Assembly (NCBI RefSeq): GCF_000719345.1
Contig: NZ_JOFX01000050.1
Location: 1 to 64,000, forward strand
Direction: 5' to 3'
Source: Streptomyces sp. NRRL F-2664
GTDB lineage: Bacteria > Actinomycetota > Actinomycetes > Streptomycetales > Streptomycetaceae
DNA: 64,000 nucleotides
Every line of letters begins with the position of its first letter. The stretch's first letter is position 1. Under the pieces are notes generated by a model. That model ran no database searches. It worked only from the letters and a program-made list of their open reading frames with translations, and had not been told where the DNA came from. Below, in pieces: positions 1 through 9,918 of the stretch. The translations under genes were made by a program, and so were the position numbers.

Positions 1-5
1 GAAAA

Positions 6-35
6 ACGCTCGGCTGGGAAACCCCAGCCGAGCGT
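6..35. terminator. Strong hairpin terminator
   Basis: A perfect 13-bp stem (6-18 with 23-35) encloses a 4-nt loop. It lies beyond the 3' end of the MFS gene and probably ends that gene, or one entering from the left edge. No gene is supported between 36 and 185. Confidence 0.7.
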
Positions 36-185
36 CTGTCTAAACTGCTGGCCACCACACGTCAGTGATCACGTGTTGCGACGACCCCTGGAATCTGCCT
101 GACCCCGGGCCCTTCCGTGTTCTGCGTGCCGCGTCCCGCGTACCGGGTCTCTTGCATCCGCCTTCCGGCGGACGCGCCGCGCCGA

Positions 186-1748
186 TCAGTGGTACGCCGC
201 GTCCTGCTCCCGCGCCCCGGCGGCGCGGGCGGGCTCCGCCGGGGCGGGGGCGCCGATTCCCCGCATCAGGGCCGCTGCGAGTACGGCCGCCCCGAGCAGC
301 AGCGCCGTACCGCCCCAGGCCGCGAACTGCATTCCGTGGACGAAGGCCTCGCGGGCCAGGGTCAGGACCTGCCCGCCGGCCTCCCCGCCGATCCGGTGGG
401 CGGTGGCGACGGCACCGCCCAGGGTCTCCCGTGCGGCGGGCTCGGCGCCGGCCAGGTCGCTGCGGTAGACCGCGGTGCCCAGGCTGCCGAGGACCGCCAT
501 GCCCAGGGCGCCGCCGAACTCCGTACCGGTCTCCAGCAGGGAGGCGGCGGAACCGGCCTTCTCGGCGGGGGCCGCGCCCAGGGCCATGTCGGAGACCAGG
601 GACATCACGGTGACGATGCCCGATGCCAGGACACCCGCGCCCGTCAGCAGCAGCCACAGGGAGTCGGTGCCCACCAGGCCGATCAGCGCGAATCCGGCGG
701 CGGCGAGGACGAAGCCGCCGGCGACGACGTAGGCCCGGTCCACCTTCTGGGCGAGGGCCGCGGAGACGGGGGCCGCCGCACCGATGACGACAGAGGGGGC
801 CAGGCTCCACAGGGCGGCTTCCAGGGTGCCCATGCCGAGCACCGACTGGAGGTACTGGGTGGTGAAGTAGGCCGAGCCGAGCATGGCGAAGGCGGCGAGG
901 GTGTTCAGGCCGATGCCGGCGCCGAAACCGCGGCCCTGGAACAGCGAGCGGCTGACCATGGCGTCGTCACGGGTGCGCTGGCGGCGGACGAAGACGTACC
1001 CGAAGGCCAGGCCGACGAGGAGGCAGCCCAGGTGGAGGGGCTCGAAGCCCTCGGCGGCGATCTCCTTGAGGCCGTACACGACCGGCAGTACGGCGGCCAT
1101 GGACAGCGGGACGCCGAGCAGGTCGAAACGGCCGGGAGCGGGGTCCTTGAACTCCGGGACCAGGACCGGGACCAGGGCGAGCAGGAGGACCATGGCGGGC
1201 ACGTTGACCAGGAAGACGGAGCCCCACCAGAAGTGGTTCAGCATCACGCCGCTCAGCACCGAGCCGAGCGCGATGCCGCCGGTCATGGCCCCCGACCAGA
1301 TGGCGATGGCCTTGCCGCGCTGCTTGTCGTCCTGGAACAGGTTGCGGACGAGGGCCAGTGTGGACGGCATCAGGGTCGCGCCGCCGATGCCGAGCAGCAC
1401 GCGGGCCGCGATGAGCATCTCCGCGCTGGTGGCGTAGGCGGCGCCCACCGAGGCGAGGCCGAAGGCGCCGGCCCCGATCAGCAGCAGCCTGCGGCGGCCG
1501 ATCCGGTCGCCGAGAGAGCCCATGGTGATCAGCAGACCGGAGAGGGCGAAGGCGTAGCTGTCGAAGATCCAGAGCTGCTGGGTGGCGCTCGGGTCGAGCT
1601 GCTCGGTGATCGCGGGGATGGCGAAGTAGAGGACCGAGACGTCCATCGAGACCAGGAGCAGGGGCAGCAGCAGGACGGCGAAGGCGGTCCATTCGCGACG
1701 GCCGGCGAGTCGCGCTGAGGCGGCGGGGTTCGTCATGCCGGGAAACAT
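186..1748 (-). CDS. MFS drug exporter, DHA2 (14-TMS) family
   Basis: Membrane efflux protein of about 520 residues, the usual length for 14-helix DHA2 proteins (QacA/SmvA type). Helix 1 starts near residue 22 and carries SMDVSVLYFAIPAI. The loop motif GSLGDRIGRRRLLLIG follows helix 2, and a glycine-rich motif-C-like stretch (GAMTGGIALGSVLSG) lies in helix 5. It is predicted to use the proton gradient to expel hydrophobic or cationic compounds; the substrate cannot be read from the sequence. A second ATG at 1736 (MTNPAAS) is an equally good start. It is divergent from a TetR gene only about 90 bp away, the classic repressor-pump arrangement. Confidence 0.9.
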   Translation of the reverse strand: MFPGMTNPAASARLAGRREWTAFAVLLLPLLLVSMDVSVLYFAIPAITEQLDPSATQQLWIFDSYAFALSGLLITMGSLGDRIGRRRLLLIGAGAFGLASVGAAYATSAEMLIAARVLLGIGGATLMPSTLALVRNLFQDDKQRGKAIAIWSGAMTGGIALGSVLSGVMLNHFWWGSVFLVNVPAMVLLLALVPVLVPEFKDPAPGRFDLLGVPLSMAAVLPVVYGLKEIAAEGFEPLHLGCLLVGLAFGYVFVRRQRTRDDAMVSRSLFQGRGFGAGIGLNTLAAFAMLGSAYFTTQYLQSVLGMGTLEAALWSLAPSVVIGAAAPVSAALAQKVDRAYVVAGGFVLAAAGFALIGLVGTDSLWLLLTGAGVLASGIVTVMSLVSDMALGAAPAEKAGSAASLLETGTEFGGALGMAVLGSLGTAVYRSDLAGAEPAARETLGGAVATAHRIGGEAGGQVLTLAREAFVHGMQFAAWGGTALLLGAAVLAAALMRGIGAPAPAEPARAAGAREQDAAYH

Positions 1749-1754
1749 ACACGC

Positions 1755-1832
1755 GTATAAAACAACTGTCTATGACGATTGTATGGAACGGTTGTCTGGG
1801 ACTGTCGTGTAGGACGGCTGTCTCGCTATGGT
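1755..1832. promoter_or_regulatory. Three 26-bp tandem operator-like repeats
   Basis: The MFS-TetR intergenic region is built of three contiguous 26-bp units (1755, 1781, 1807). Each has the core GTrTrrraCrryTGTCT in its first 17 bases. They cover the space where both divergent promoters must lie, so they are the likely binding sites of the adjacent TetR protein. Confidence 0.55.
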
Positions 1833-1838
1833 GAGGCC

Positions 1839-2417
1839 ATGGGACATCGCGAAGATCTGCTTGAGGGCGCCAAGAAATGCCTGGTGGAGAAGGGGTTCGT
1901 GCGGACCACCGCGCGCGACATCGTGAGCGCGTCGGGGACGAACCTGGCCTCCATCGGCTACCACTACGGCTCGAAGGACGCCCTGCTCACCGAGGCCTTC
2001 ACCGGCCTGATCGAGGAGTGGGGGGCGGTCTTCCAGGACGGCCTGGACGGGGAGGGCGGTTCGCTGGAGCGCTTCCGCGCGCTGTGGGAAGGCGTCCTCG
2101 CGCAACACGAGAAGTCCGCGCCCGTCTGGGCGGCCAGCCTGGAGGTGGCGCTCGGCCGGGACCAGCGGCCCGAGCTGCGGGCCCTGCTCGCCGCCTCACA
2201 GGCCGAGGGGCGCCGCGGGTTGATCTCCATGCTGACCGGCACCCCCGAGGAGGATCTCGACGAGCGTGACGTGCGCACCCTGGGCTCCTTCTACCAGGCC
2301 CTCCTGAACGGCCTGATGATCCAGTGGCTCTTCGACCCCGAGTCGGCGGCCACGGCGGAGGAGTTCACCGAGGGCATGCGCCGCGCCGCCGAGACGATGA
2401 CCCGCCCGGGGACGTAG
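1839..2417 (+). CDS. TetR/AcrR family transcriptional regulator
   Basis: Protein of 192 residues with an N-terminal TetR helix-turn-helix (about residues 5-50, with TTARDIVSASG followed by IGYHYGSKDALL, the typical recognition-helix end). The C-terminal ligand/dimer domain ends in a YQALLNGLMIQWLFDP helix, as in the C-terminal domain of many exporter repressors. The ATG at 1839 is preferred over an upstream in-frame start at 1779 because TetR proteins begin a few residues before the first helix, and 1779 would cover the intergenic repeats. It probably represses the divergent MFS gene and itself. Confidence 0.88.
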   Translation: MGHREDLLEGAKKCLVEKGFVRTTARDIVSASGTNLASIGYHYGSKDALLTEAFTGLIEEWGAVFQDGLDGEGGSLERFRALWEGVLAQHEKSAPVWAASLEVALGRDQRPELRALLAASQAEGRRGLISMLTGTPEEDLDERDVRTLGSFYQALLNGLMIQWLFDPESAATAEEFTEGMRRAAETMTRPGT

Positions 2418-2467
2418 ACCCGGCCGCACCGTGGGGAACCGCTCGACCGGTGTCCCGGCGGCACGCC

Positions 2468-3808
2468 TCAGGCGAGCCGGGAGGCCTTGAGGGCCATGTG
2501 GAGCAGCAGGCGGTCCTCGCCCGCGTCCAGGTCGAGGCCGGTGAGCTGTTCGACGCGGCCGAGGCGGTAGTAGAGGGTCTGGCGGTGGATGCCGAGGGCG
2601 GCCGCGGCCCGCCCCGCCTGGCCGGCGCAGTCCAGGAACACCTCGGCCGTACGGGCGAGTTCGCGGTGGGCGGGGGTGAGCAGGGTCCGGGCCGCCGGAT
2701 CGTCCACCGGATCGCCGGCCAGGGTCGCCAGCAGCCGGTACGGGCCGATCTGCGACCACCGGGCGACCGGGCCGAGCCGTGGTTCGGCGACCGCCGCCCG
2801 GGCCGCGGCGACGGCCTGCTCCCACGCCGCGGGCAGTTCGGCGAGGCCCCGGACCGGGTCGGCGACCCCGGCGGTCATCCGGTGCGCACCGGCCGGCGAC
2901 CCGGTCGGCGGGCGGTCCCCCGATCCCGTCGGCGCTGCCGCTCCCGCCGCCTGCGCGGACGCACCCGCGGCTCCGCCGGACGCCCCCGCCCGTGGCCTGG
3001 ACGTTCCCGCGGCGGCCGCCGCGGGCGTCGCCGGTTCCGCCGCGCGCGGCAGTAGCCGCGCCACCGCCGTCAGGGCCGGAGCCAGCGCGTCCGCCGACCG
3101 CAGCCGGAGCAGTACGGCCAGGGCCTGGCCGGCTCCGGGTCCGGTCGTCGACGCCCCGCCCGGATCGCCCGCGCCGCCCTCCCGCCGGGGTACGACGCAC
3201 ACGGCCGCCGCGCCCGGCACGGACGCCGGAGCCTCACCGGGCCACGGCGCCACGCACACCGCCGCGTGCAGGCCGTCCCCGCCCGGGCCGAGGGCGGCCC
3301 GCAGCGCCGCCACCGCCATGTCCTGCTGCCACCCCCGTCCGGCCGTGAGCACCGCCTGGAACTCCCGGGACAGGTCCGCCCCCGCCTTCGCCTCCTCGGC
3401 GAGCAGCACCCCGATCCGCTGGGCCACCTCCATGGCCGCCGTCAGTGCCGCGGGGTCGGGGCCGGGCGCGCCGGGCTCCTGGTCGAGCAGCCACACGTAG
3501 CCCTGCACGATGCCGCGGTACCGCACCGGCAGGCAGATCCGCCCCCGGAAGACCCCCGCGTCGGGTGCCGCCGGGATGCGGACCGGGCCGGTGGCCCGGG
3601 CGATGCCGAAGCCCTCGAACCAGGACCGGACGGCCGCCGTCGACTGCCGGGTCAGGATCGAGCGGGTCCGCACCGGGTCCATCACGAGGTCGTCGTCGCT
3701 GTCGTGGGCACCGAAGGCGATGAGGCGGAAGTCGCGGTTCTCCAGCGTCGCCGGGGCGCCGAGGAGCGCCGAGATCTCGTCCACCAGGTCCTGGTAATCG
3801 CCCTTCAC
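2468..3808 (-). CDS. PucR family regulator of proline catabolism
   Basis: Transcriptional regulator of about 446 residues. The N-terminal half is a GAF/PucR-like sensory region ([16 protein letters not shown] start, [20 protein letters not shown] core). It is followed by an alanine/glycine/proline-rich linker of about 100 residues and a C-terminal PucR helix-turn-helix ([20 protein letters not shown]). The GTG at 3808 is chosen because known relatives start at this point and a longer in-frame start at 3901 would run into the proline dehydrogenase promoter. It is divergent from the proline dehydrogenase-P5C dehydrogenase pair and is inferred to activate it in response to proline. Confidence 0.85.
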   Translation of the reverse strand: MKGDYQDLVDEISALLGAPATLENRDFRLIAFGAHDSDDDLVMDPVRTRSILTRQSTAAVRSWFEGFGIARATGPVRIPAAPDAGVFRGRICLPVRYRGIVQGYVWLLDQEPGAPGPDPAALTAAMEVAQRIGVLLAEEAKAGADLSREFQAVLTAGRGWQQDMAVAALRAALGPGGDGLHAAVCVAPWPGEAPASVPGAAAVCVVPRREGGAGDPGGASTTGPGAGQALAVLLRLRSADALAPALTAVARLLPRAAEPATPAAAAAGTSRPRAGASGGAAGASAQAAGAAAPTGSGDRPPTGSPAGAHRMTAGVADPVRGLAELPAAWEQAVAAARAAVAEPRLGPVARWSQIGPYRLLATLAGDPVDDPAARTLLTPAHRELARTAEVFLDCAGQAGRAAAALGIHRQTLYYRLGRVEQLTGLDLDAGEDRLLLHMALKASRLA

Positions 3809-3966
3809 CCGGCCATTCTCCCACTCCTGCCCCTCCTCTTCAGACAGATGTATGAGATCGCGGACACGGATGCGTGACAGCTGTCGATGGCAGAGGATCA
3901 AAGCGGTCCTTAAGTTTCACGGTGGTTCTACTTGCGCTTTTCTTCTGCCACCCGCTGGAGGTTCCC

Positions 3967-4893
3967 GTGCTGGGTCCCGTGATCCTTGCCGCTTCGCGCA
4001 GCGACAAGATGCGTCGTATCGTCTCGGCCGCCCCGGTGACCAAGCCCGTGGTGAATCGGTTCATCCCCGGCGAGACGGTCGACCAGGTCATCCCGATCGT
4101 CGAGGACCTCACCCGCAACGGCCTCGAGGTCACCCTCGACGTGGTCGGTGAGGACATCACCGCGGTGGAGCAGTCCCACGCCGCACGTGACGCCTACCTC
4201 CAGCTCATCGAGCGCCTCGCGGAGCTCGGCCTCGGCGAGAAGGCCGAGATGTCGGTCAAGCTGTCCATGTTCGGCCAGGCACTGGAGGGCGGCCACGAGC
4301 TCGCCCTCGCCAATGTCCGGCCGGTCGTCGAGGCGGCCGCCGCCATCGGCACCACCGTGACCCTGGACGCCGAGGACCACACCACCCTCGACTCGATGTT
4401 CGCCATCCACGAGGAACTGCGGGAGGACTTCCCGCAGACCGGCTGCGTCATCCAGGCGTACCTCTTCCGCACCGAGGCCGACGCCCGCCGCCTGGCCGCG
4501 AACGGCAGCCGCGTGCGGATCGTCAAGGGCGCCTACAAGGAGCCCGCCGAGGTCGCGTACCAGGACAAGGCGGAGATCGACAAGGCGTACGTCCGCATCC
4601 TGAAGATCCTGATGGAGGGCTCGGGCTACCCGATGATCGGGTCCCACGACCCGCGCCTGATCGCCATCGGCCAGGAGCTCGCCCGCACGGCGGGGCGCAA
4701 GCTGGACGAGTACGAATTCCAGATGCTGTACGGCATCCGCAGCGAGGAGCACCTGCGGCTCGCCGCCGAGGGACACCGGATGCGCGTCTACACCGCGTAC
4801 GGGACGGACTGGTACGGCTACTTCATGCGCCGCCTCGCGGAGAAGCCGGCCAACCTGCTCTTCTTCGTCCGCTCGATGATCACCAAGAACTAG
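3967..4893 (+). CDS. Proline dehydrogenase (monofunctional)
   Basis: FAD enzyme oxidising L-proline to pyrroline-5-carboxylate, feeding electrons to the respiratory chain. 308 residues, the length of actinobacterial stand-alone enzymes. The TIM-barrel motifs are visible: SVKLSMFGQAL, LDAEDHTT, QAYLFRTEAD, RIVKGAYKEPAE and YTAYGTDWYGYFMRRLAE-KP near the C terminus. GTG at 3967 is preceded by GGAGG. An ATG at 3874 would add 31 residues containing a spurious hydrophobic stretch and overlap the divergent gene. It lies 32 bp upstream of P5C dehydrogenase, so the two form an operon. Confidence 0.93.
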   Translation: MLGPVILAASRSDKMRRIVSAAPVTKPVVNRFIPGETVDQVIPIVEDLTRNGLEVTLDVVGEDITAVEQSHAARDAYLQLIERLAELGLGEKAEMSVKLSMFGQALEGGHELALANVRPVVEAAAAIGTTVTLDAEDHTTLDSMFAIHEELREDFPQTGCVIQAYLFRTEADARRLAANGSRVRIVKGAYKEPAEVAYQDKAEIDKAYVRILKILMEGSGYPMIGSHDPRLIAIGQELARTAGRKLDEYEFQMLYGIRSEEHLRLAAEGHRMRVYTAYGTDWYGYFMRRLAEKPANLLFFVRSMITKN

Positions 4894-4925
4894 CCAAGAA
4901 CCAGGTCTAAGGAGTTACCAGCCCC

Positions 4926-6557
<1,632 letters not shown>

Positions 6558-6574
6558 TCCCCGCCCCAGCGACC

Positions 6575-6618
6575 CCGCCCCCGCCCCGGTACCCCCAAGT
6601 CCGGAGCGGGGGCGGTTT
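6575..6618. terminator. Terminator after P5C dehydrogenase
   Basis: The 9-bp G/C stem CCGCCCCCG (6575-6583) pairs with 6607-6615, with a further CCGG/CCGG stem inside, then TTT. It sits between convergent genes and may serve both. Confidence 0.7.
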
Positions 6619-6657
6619 CCATGTGCGCGGCCGGTCCCACAGCCGGCCGGCCGGGCG

Positions 6658-7358
6658 TTACACCTCCACGACGACCTGGGTCAACGACTTGCGGACCAGG
6701 TCCGGGACGACGCAGTCGTCCGCCGGGTAGCCCACGGGGATCACCGCGAACGCCTTCTCGTTCGCCGGCCGGTTCAGGACGTGGCCCAGGAACCGCATCG
6801 GGCTGGGGGTGTGCACCAGCGCGGCGAGGCCGCTCAGGTGCAGGGCGGACAACAGCATGCCGACCGCGATGCCGACCGACTCGTCCACGTAGTAGTGCTT
6901 GCGCTTCGTGCCGTCGGGACCGAGCCAGTACCGCTGCTGGAAGACCACGATCAGCGCGGGGGCGTCCGTGAGGTGGGTCACACGGCGTCCGTGCCGAGCG
7001 GCCGCAGGGCCGCCAGCCACTCGTCGCCGAGGCGGCCGTCGTAGGAGAGCTCCTCCTCCTGTTCCGCGGCCGCACGGATCTGCGCGCGCACGGCCGGGTC
7101 CTTGACCAGGACGAAGGTCCACGGCTGCTGGTGCGCCCCGGACGGCGCGGTCGCCGCGCACGCGACGGCGTCCAGGACCACCTGCTCGGGCACCGGGTCG
7201 GGGGAGAAGTGGCGTACGGTCCGCCGCCGGTCCATTCTGGCCCTCAACTCCGCTGCCCGGGCGAGGGATTCCTGCCGCGGCATCCGCTCGGGCCGGTAGG
7301 CGGTGGGGCGGTACGGCTGGCCGTGGGTGGGGGTCCACTGCTGGGTTTCGGGCGACAT
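6658..7358 (-). pseudogene. Nitroreductase family protein, frame-broken
   Basis: FMN-dependent nitroreductase fold split over two frames. The first part (ATG at 7358, 126 codons) has RRTVRHFSPDPVPEQV, AATAPSGAHQQPWTFVLV and ends LGTDAV then TGA (6980-6978). The second part continues in the next frame from GTG 6981 with THLTDAPALIVVFQQRYW, HYYVDESVGIAVGMLLSAL and a C terminus ending LTQVVVEV. Together they give about 233 residues, the size of one intact protein, so a single indel near 6978 is the simplest reading. The stop and the second start overlap as GTGA, so coupled synthesis of two pieces cannot be excluded. A sequencing error is also possible. Confidence 0.75.
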
Positions 7359-7505
7359 GCGCCGAGTCTGCCGGGGTAGTGGTCCAGACCGCCAGGGGCG
7401 CGTCGGCCGAGGGCGGCCGGTGTGCGGCGGTCGGCGTCCGCATGCCGGTGATACGGACATTCGGATCTTGGTAACGTCGCCGGACACCGACTGGCTGGAG
7501 CAGGG

Positions 7506-8042
7506 ATGGACACGCTGACCGCGCACACCTCGCAACTGACCGCCGACGAGCTCCGCGCGATCAGGTCGCTGCTGGACGACGCCTTCGAAGGGGACTTCGC
7601 CGACGAGGACTTCGAGCACGCGCTCGGCGGGATGCACGTGGTGATCGGCGTGGACGGCCGGCTCGTCGCCCACGGCAGTGTCGTGCAGCGCCGGGTCGTG
7701 CACCGGGGACGCGCCCTGCGTACCGGATACGTCGAGGCGGTGGCCGTACGGGCCGAGCTGCGGCGCCAGGGTCTCGGAGGGCAGGTGATGGCCCGGCTGG
7801 AGCAGGTCGTCGCCGGGGCCTACGAGCTGGGCGCGCTGTCTGCGTCGCAGGAGGGCGCCGGGCTCTACCTCGCACGCGGCTGGTCGGTGTGGCCGGGTCC
7901 GTTGGGGGCGCTCTCGCCCGCCGGGCCGGTGCGGCTGCCCGAGGAGGAGGGCTCCACCTACGTGTGGGCGCCGCCCGGCGGCGTCCGCCTGGACCCCGCA
8001 GCGCCGCTCGACTTCGACTGGCGCGACGGGGACGTCCTCTGA
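7506..8042 (+). CDS. AAC(2')-type aminoglycoside N-acetyltransferase
   Basis: GNAT-fold acetyltransferase of 178 residues. It closely resembles the aminoglycoside 2'-N-acetyltransferases of mycobacteria (AAC(2')-Ic, compared from memory). Shared features are a FAGDF-like start (FEGDFADEDFEHALGGMH), VVQRRVVHRGRALRTGYVE, VAVRAELRRQGLGGQVM (acetyl-CoA loop, R/Q-x-x-G-x-G), GAYELGALS, LYLARGW and a C-terminal DWRDGDV. This family acetylates the 2' amine of aminoglycosides and, in mycobacteria, probably has a native role. The gene is monocistronic, divergent from the nitroreductase and followed by a hairpin. Whether it confers resistance is not determinable here. Confidence 0.85.
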   Translation: MDTLTAHTSQLTADELRAIRSLLDDAFEGDFADEDFEHALGGMHVVIGVDGRLVAHGSVVQRRVVHRGRALRTGYVEAVAVRAELRRQGLGGQVMARLEQVVAGAYELGALSASQEGAGLYLARGWSVWPGPLGALSPAGPVRLPEEEGSTYVWAPPGGVRLDPAAPLDFDWRDGDVL

Positions 8043-8440
8043 GCCGACTCGCCCGATGAGTTCACCGGTCCGGGCCTTCGGGGGCCGGTGAGGCAGGTGG
8101 TGTACGTCACTACGGCGGAAGCGGCTGCAACTCACGCTGTCAGGGCTCTGATCAGGGAACTTCGGCCCGGGAAGGGCTGAAACGGAGCACCTGGGCGAGG
8201 CTTTGGGAGGGGATGCGCGTCTCAGATAGTAGGAAGTCCGAGTAATTGCCGAGACATACAGCGGGACCTGTCCTAGCGTTGTAGAAGCCGAACGTCTCGC
8301 CGATCCGGCGAATGGCGGTCGAGAGCGCGCGCCCCTGGCAGGCAATCCCTGCGGCGCACTGCTCCCCGCCTCTTCCGGCGCCTTGAAGGAACCCCTCATC
8401 CGTGGCTCCGCCACGCCGTGATCTCAAGGAGTCGATCACC
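8043..8440. other. 398-bp non-coding stretch before a small gene
   Basis: Holds the terminator-like hairpin 8063-8090 (9-bp stem including one G-U pair) for the acetyltransferase, then about 300 bases without a convincing gene. Just before the next gene lies a short hairpin (CGTGG-CTCCG-CCACG, 8401-8415) and the ribosome site AAGGAG. The rest is probably the promoter and leader of the 42-residue protein. Confidence 0.5.
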
Positions 8441-8569
8441 ATGACCGCAACCACCGCCACCCGCCGCGTCCGCCACGCCTCCGCCTCGGCCGACGAGCGC
8501 AAGAACGCCGCCGCGGCCCTGCAGCGCGCCCTCGACCGCCGCGACAACGGCGGCTCGACCGGCCACTGA
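8441..8569 (+). CDS. Small basic protein, 42 residues, unknown function
   Basis: Encodes a 42-residue peptide beginning MTATTATRRVRHASASAD and ending NGGSTGH, with a central alanine-rich helix (KNAAAALQRALDRRD). The start is supported by CAAGGAGTC 8-9 bases upstream and by strong G/C at third positions. It has no transmembrane segment and no recognised motif. It lies about 80 bp upstream of leuB, separated by a perfect palindrome, and probably has its own long leader. I do not recognise a function. Confidence 0.6.
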   Translation: MTATTATRRVRHASASADERKNAAAALQRALDRRDNGGSTGH

Positions 8570-8586
8570 CGCAGCGCGGGCCCGGG

Positions 8587-8619
8587 ACATTTCACGTCCA
8601 CATGGTGGACGTGAAATGT
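8587..8619. promoter_or_regulatory. Perfect 33-bp palindrome upstream of leuB
   Basis: Two perfect 15-bp arms (8587-8601 and 8605-8619; left arm ACATTTCACGTCCAC) flank a 3-base centre, ending 31 bp before the leuB start. It could be a regulator operator or a terminator for the small gene. The lack of a T-run and the A/T-containing arms favour an operator. Confidence 0.6.
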
Positions 8620-8650
8620 CTGAGGGCTGGACACGGAGTACGGTTTCGCC

Positions 8651-9691
8651 ATGTCGACCAGCATCAATCTCGCAGTGATCCCCGGTGATGGCATCGGCCA
8701 GGAAGTCGTGGCTCAGGGACTCAAGGTCCTTACCGCGGTCCTGCCCCAGGATGTGAAGCTGGAGACCAAGCCCTACGATCTCGGCGCCCAGCGCTGGCAC
8801 CGCACCGGTGAGACCCTCCCGGACGCGGAACTCGAAGCCCTCAAGCAGCACGACGCGATCCTGCTGGGCGCCATCGGCGACCCCTCGGTTCCGTCCGGCG
8901 TGCTGGAGCGCGGGCTGCTGCTGAAACTGCGCTTCGCCTTCGACCACTTCATCAACCTGCGCCCGTCGAAGCTGTTCCCCAACACCGCCACCCCGCTGGC
9001 CGGCCGCCCGGACATCGACTTCGTCGTGGTCCGCGAGGGCACCGAGGGCCCGTACACGGGCAACGGCGGCAGCCTGCGCACCGGGACCCCCGCCGAGGTG
9101 GCCACCGAGGTCAGCGTCAACACGGCATACGGTGTGGAGCGCGTCGTCCGTGACGCGTACGAGCGGGCCGCCTCCCGTCCCCGCAAGAAGCTGACGCTGG
9201 TCCACAAGAACAACGTCCTCGTGTACGCGGGCCACCTGTGGAAGAACATCTTCGACAAGGTGGGCCAGGAGTACCCCGAGGTCACCACCGACTACCTGCA
9301 CGTCGACGCCGCGACGATCTTCTTCGTCACCCAGCCGGAGCGCTTCGACGTCATCGTCACGGACAACCTTTTCGGTGACATCCTCACCGACCTGGCCGCC
9401 GCCGTCACCGGCGGAATCGGCCTGGCCGCCTCCGGGAACATCAACCCGACCGGCGCCTTCCCGTCCATGTTCGAGCCCGTCCACGGCTCCGCCCCGGACA
9501 TCGCCGGCACCGGCAAGGCCGACCCGACCGCGACGATCCTCTCGGTGGCCCTGCTGCTGCGGCACCTGGGTTACGAGGCCGAAGCGGTCCGGATCGAGGA
9601 CGCCGTCACCGCCGACCTCGCCGAGCGCGACGGAACCTTCCGCTCCACCGATGCGATCGGCGACGCCCTCGCCGCGCGAGTAGCCGGCTGA
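8651..9691 (+). CDS. leuB: 3-isopropylmalate dehydrogenase
   Basis: NAD-dependent oxidative decarboxylation of 3-isopropylmalate in leucine synthesis. 346 residues, matching the short actinobacterial LeuB class. Visible motifs: [12 protein letters not shown] near the N terminus, [14 protein letters not shown] (substrate arginines), [15 protein letters not shown], the NAD/metal region [15 protein letters not shown], and [18 protein letters not shown]. No clear Shine-Dalgarno sequence precedes the ATG. Transcription is probably governed by the palindrome just upstream. The other leucine genes here (leuC, leuD) are 30 kb away. Confidence 0.95.
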   Translation: MSTSINLAVIPGDGIGQEVVAQGLKVLTAVLPQDVKLETKPYDLGAQRWHRTGETLPDAELEALKQHDAILLGAIGDPSVPSGVLERGLLLKLRFAFDHFINLRPSKLFPNTATPLAGRPDIDFVVVREGTEGPYTGNGGSLRTGTPAEVATEVSVNTAYGVERVVRDAYERAASRPRKKLTLVHKNNVLVYAGHLWKNIFDKVGQEYPEVTTDYLHVDAATIFFVTQPERFDVIVTDNLFGDILTDLAAAVTGGIGLAASGNINPTGAFPSMFEPVHGSAPDIAGTGKADPTATILSVALLLRHLGYEAEAVRIEDAVTADLAERDGTFRSTDAIGDALAARVAG

Positions 9692-9710
9692 CCCGGCCGC
9701 TCCGTCCCAG

Positions 9711-9745
9711 GAAGCCGCCGGGTCACAATGGGACCTGGCGGCTTC
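9711..9745. terminator. Terminator after leuB
   Basis: Arms GAAGCCGCC (9711-9719) and GGCGGCTTC (9737-9745), with partial inner pairing, placed 20 bp after the leuB stop. No long T-run is present. Confidence 0.6.
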
Positions 9746-9918
9746 ACCTGTGCGGCCCCGGGTGCCACCATCTCCCCTGGGCCGCAATCCCCCCGCTTCT
9801 CCGAAGCCTGCCCCCGCGCGATAATCGAACGCGAGGCCGCGGAATGCGGGGAAGCTCGGACGTCCTAGTACGCCGTGAGCGCGGTCCGCCATACACAACC
9901 GGTGAAGGACAAGCACTC

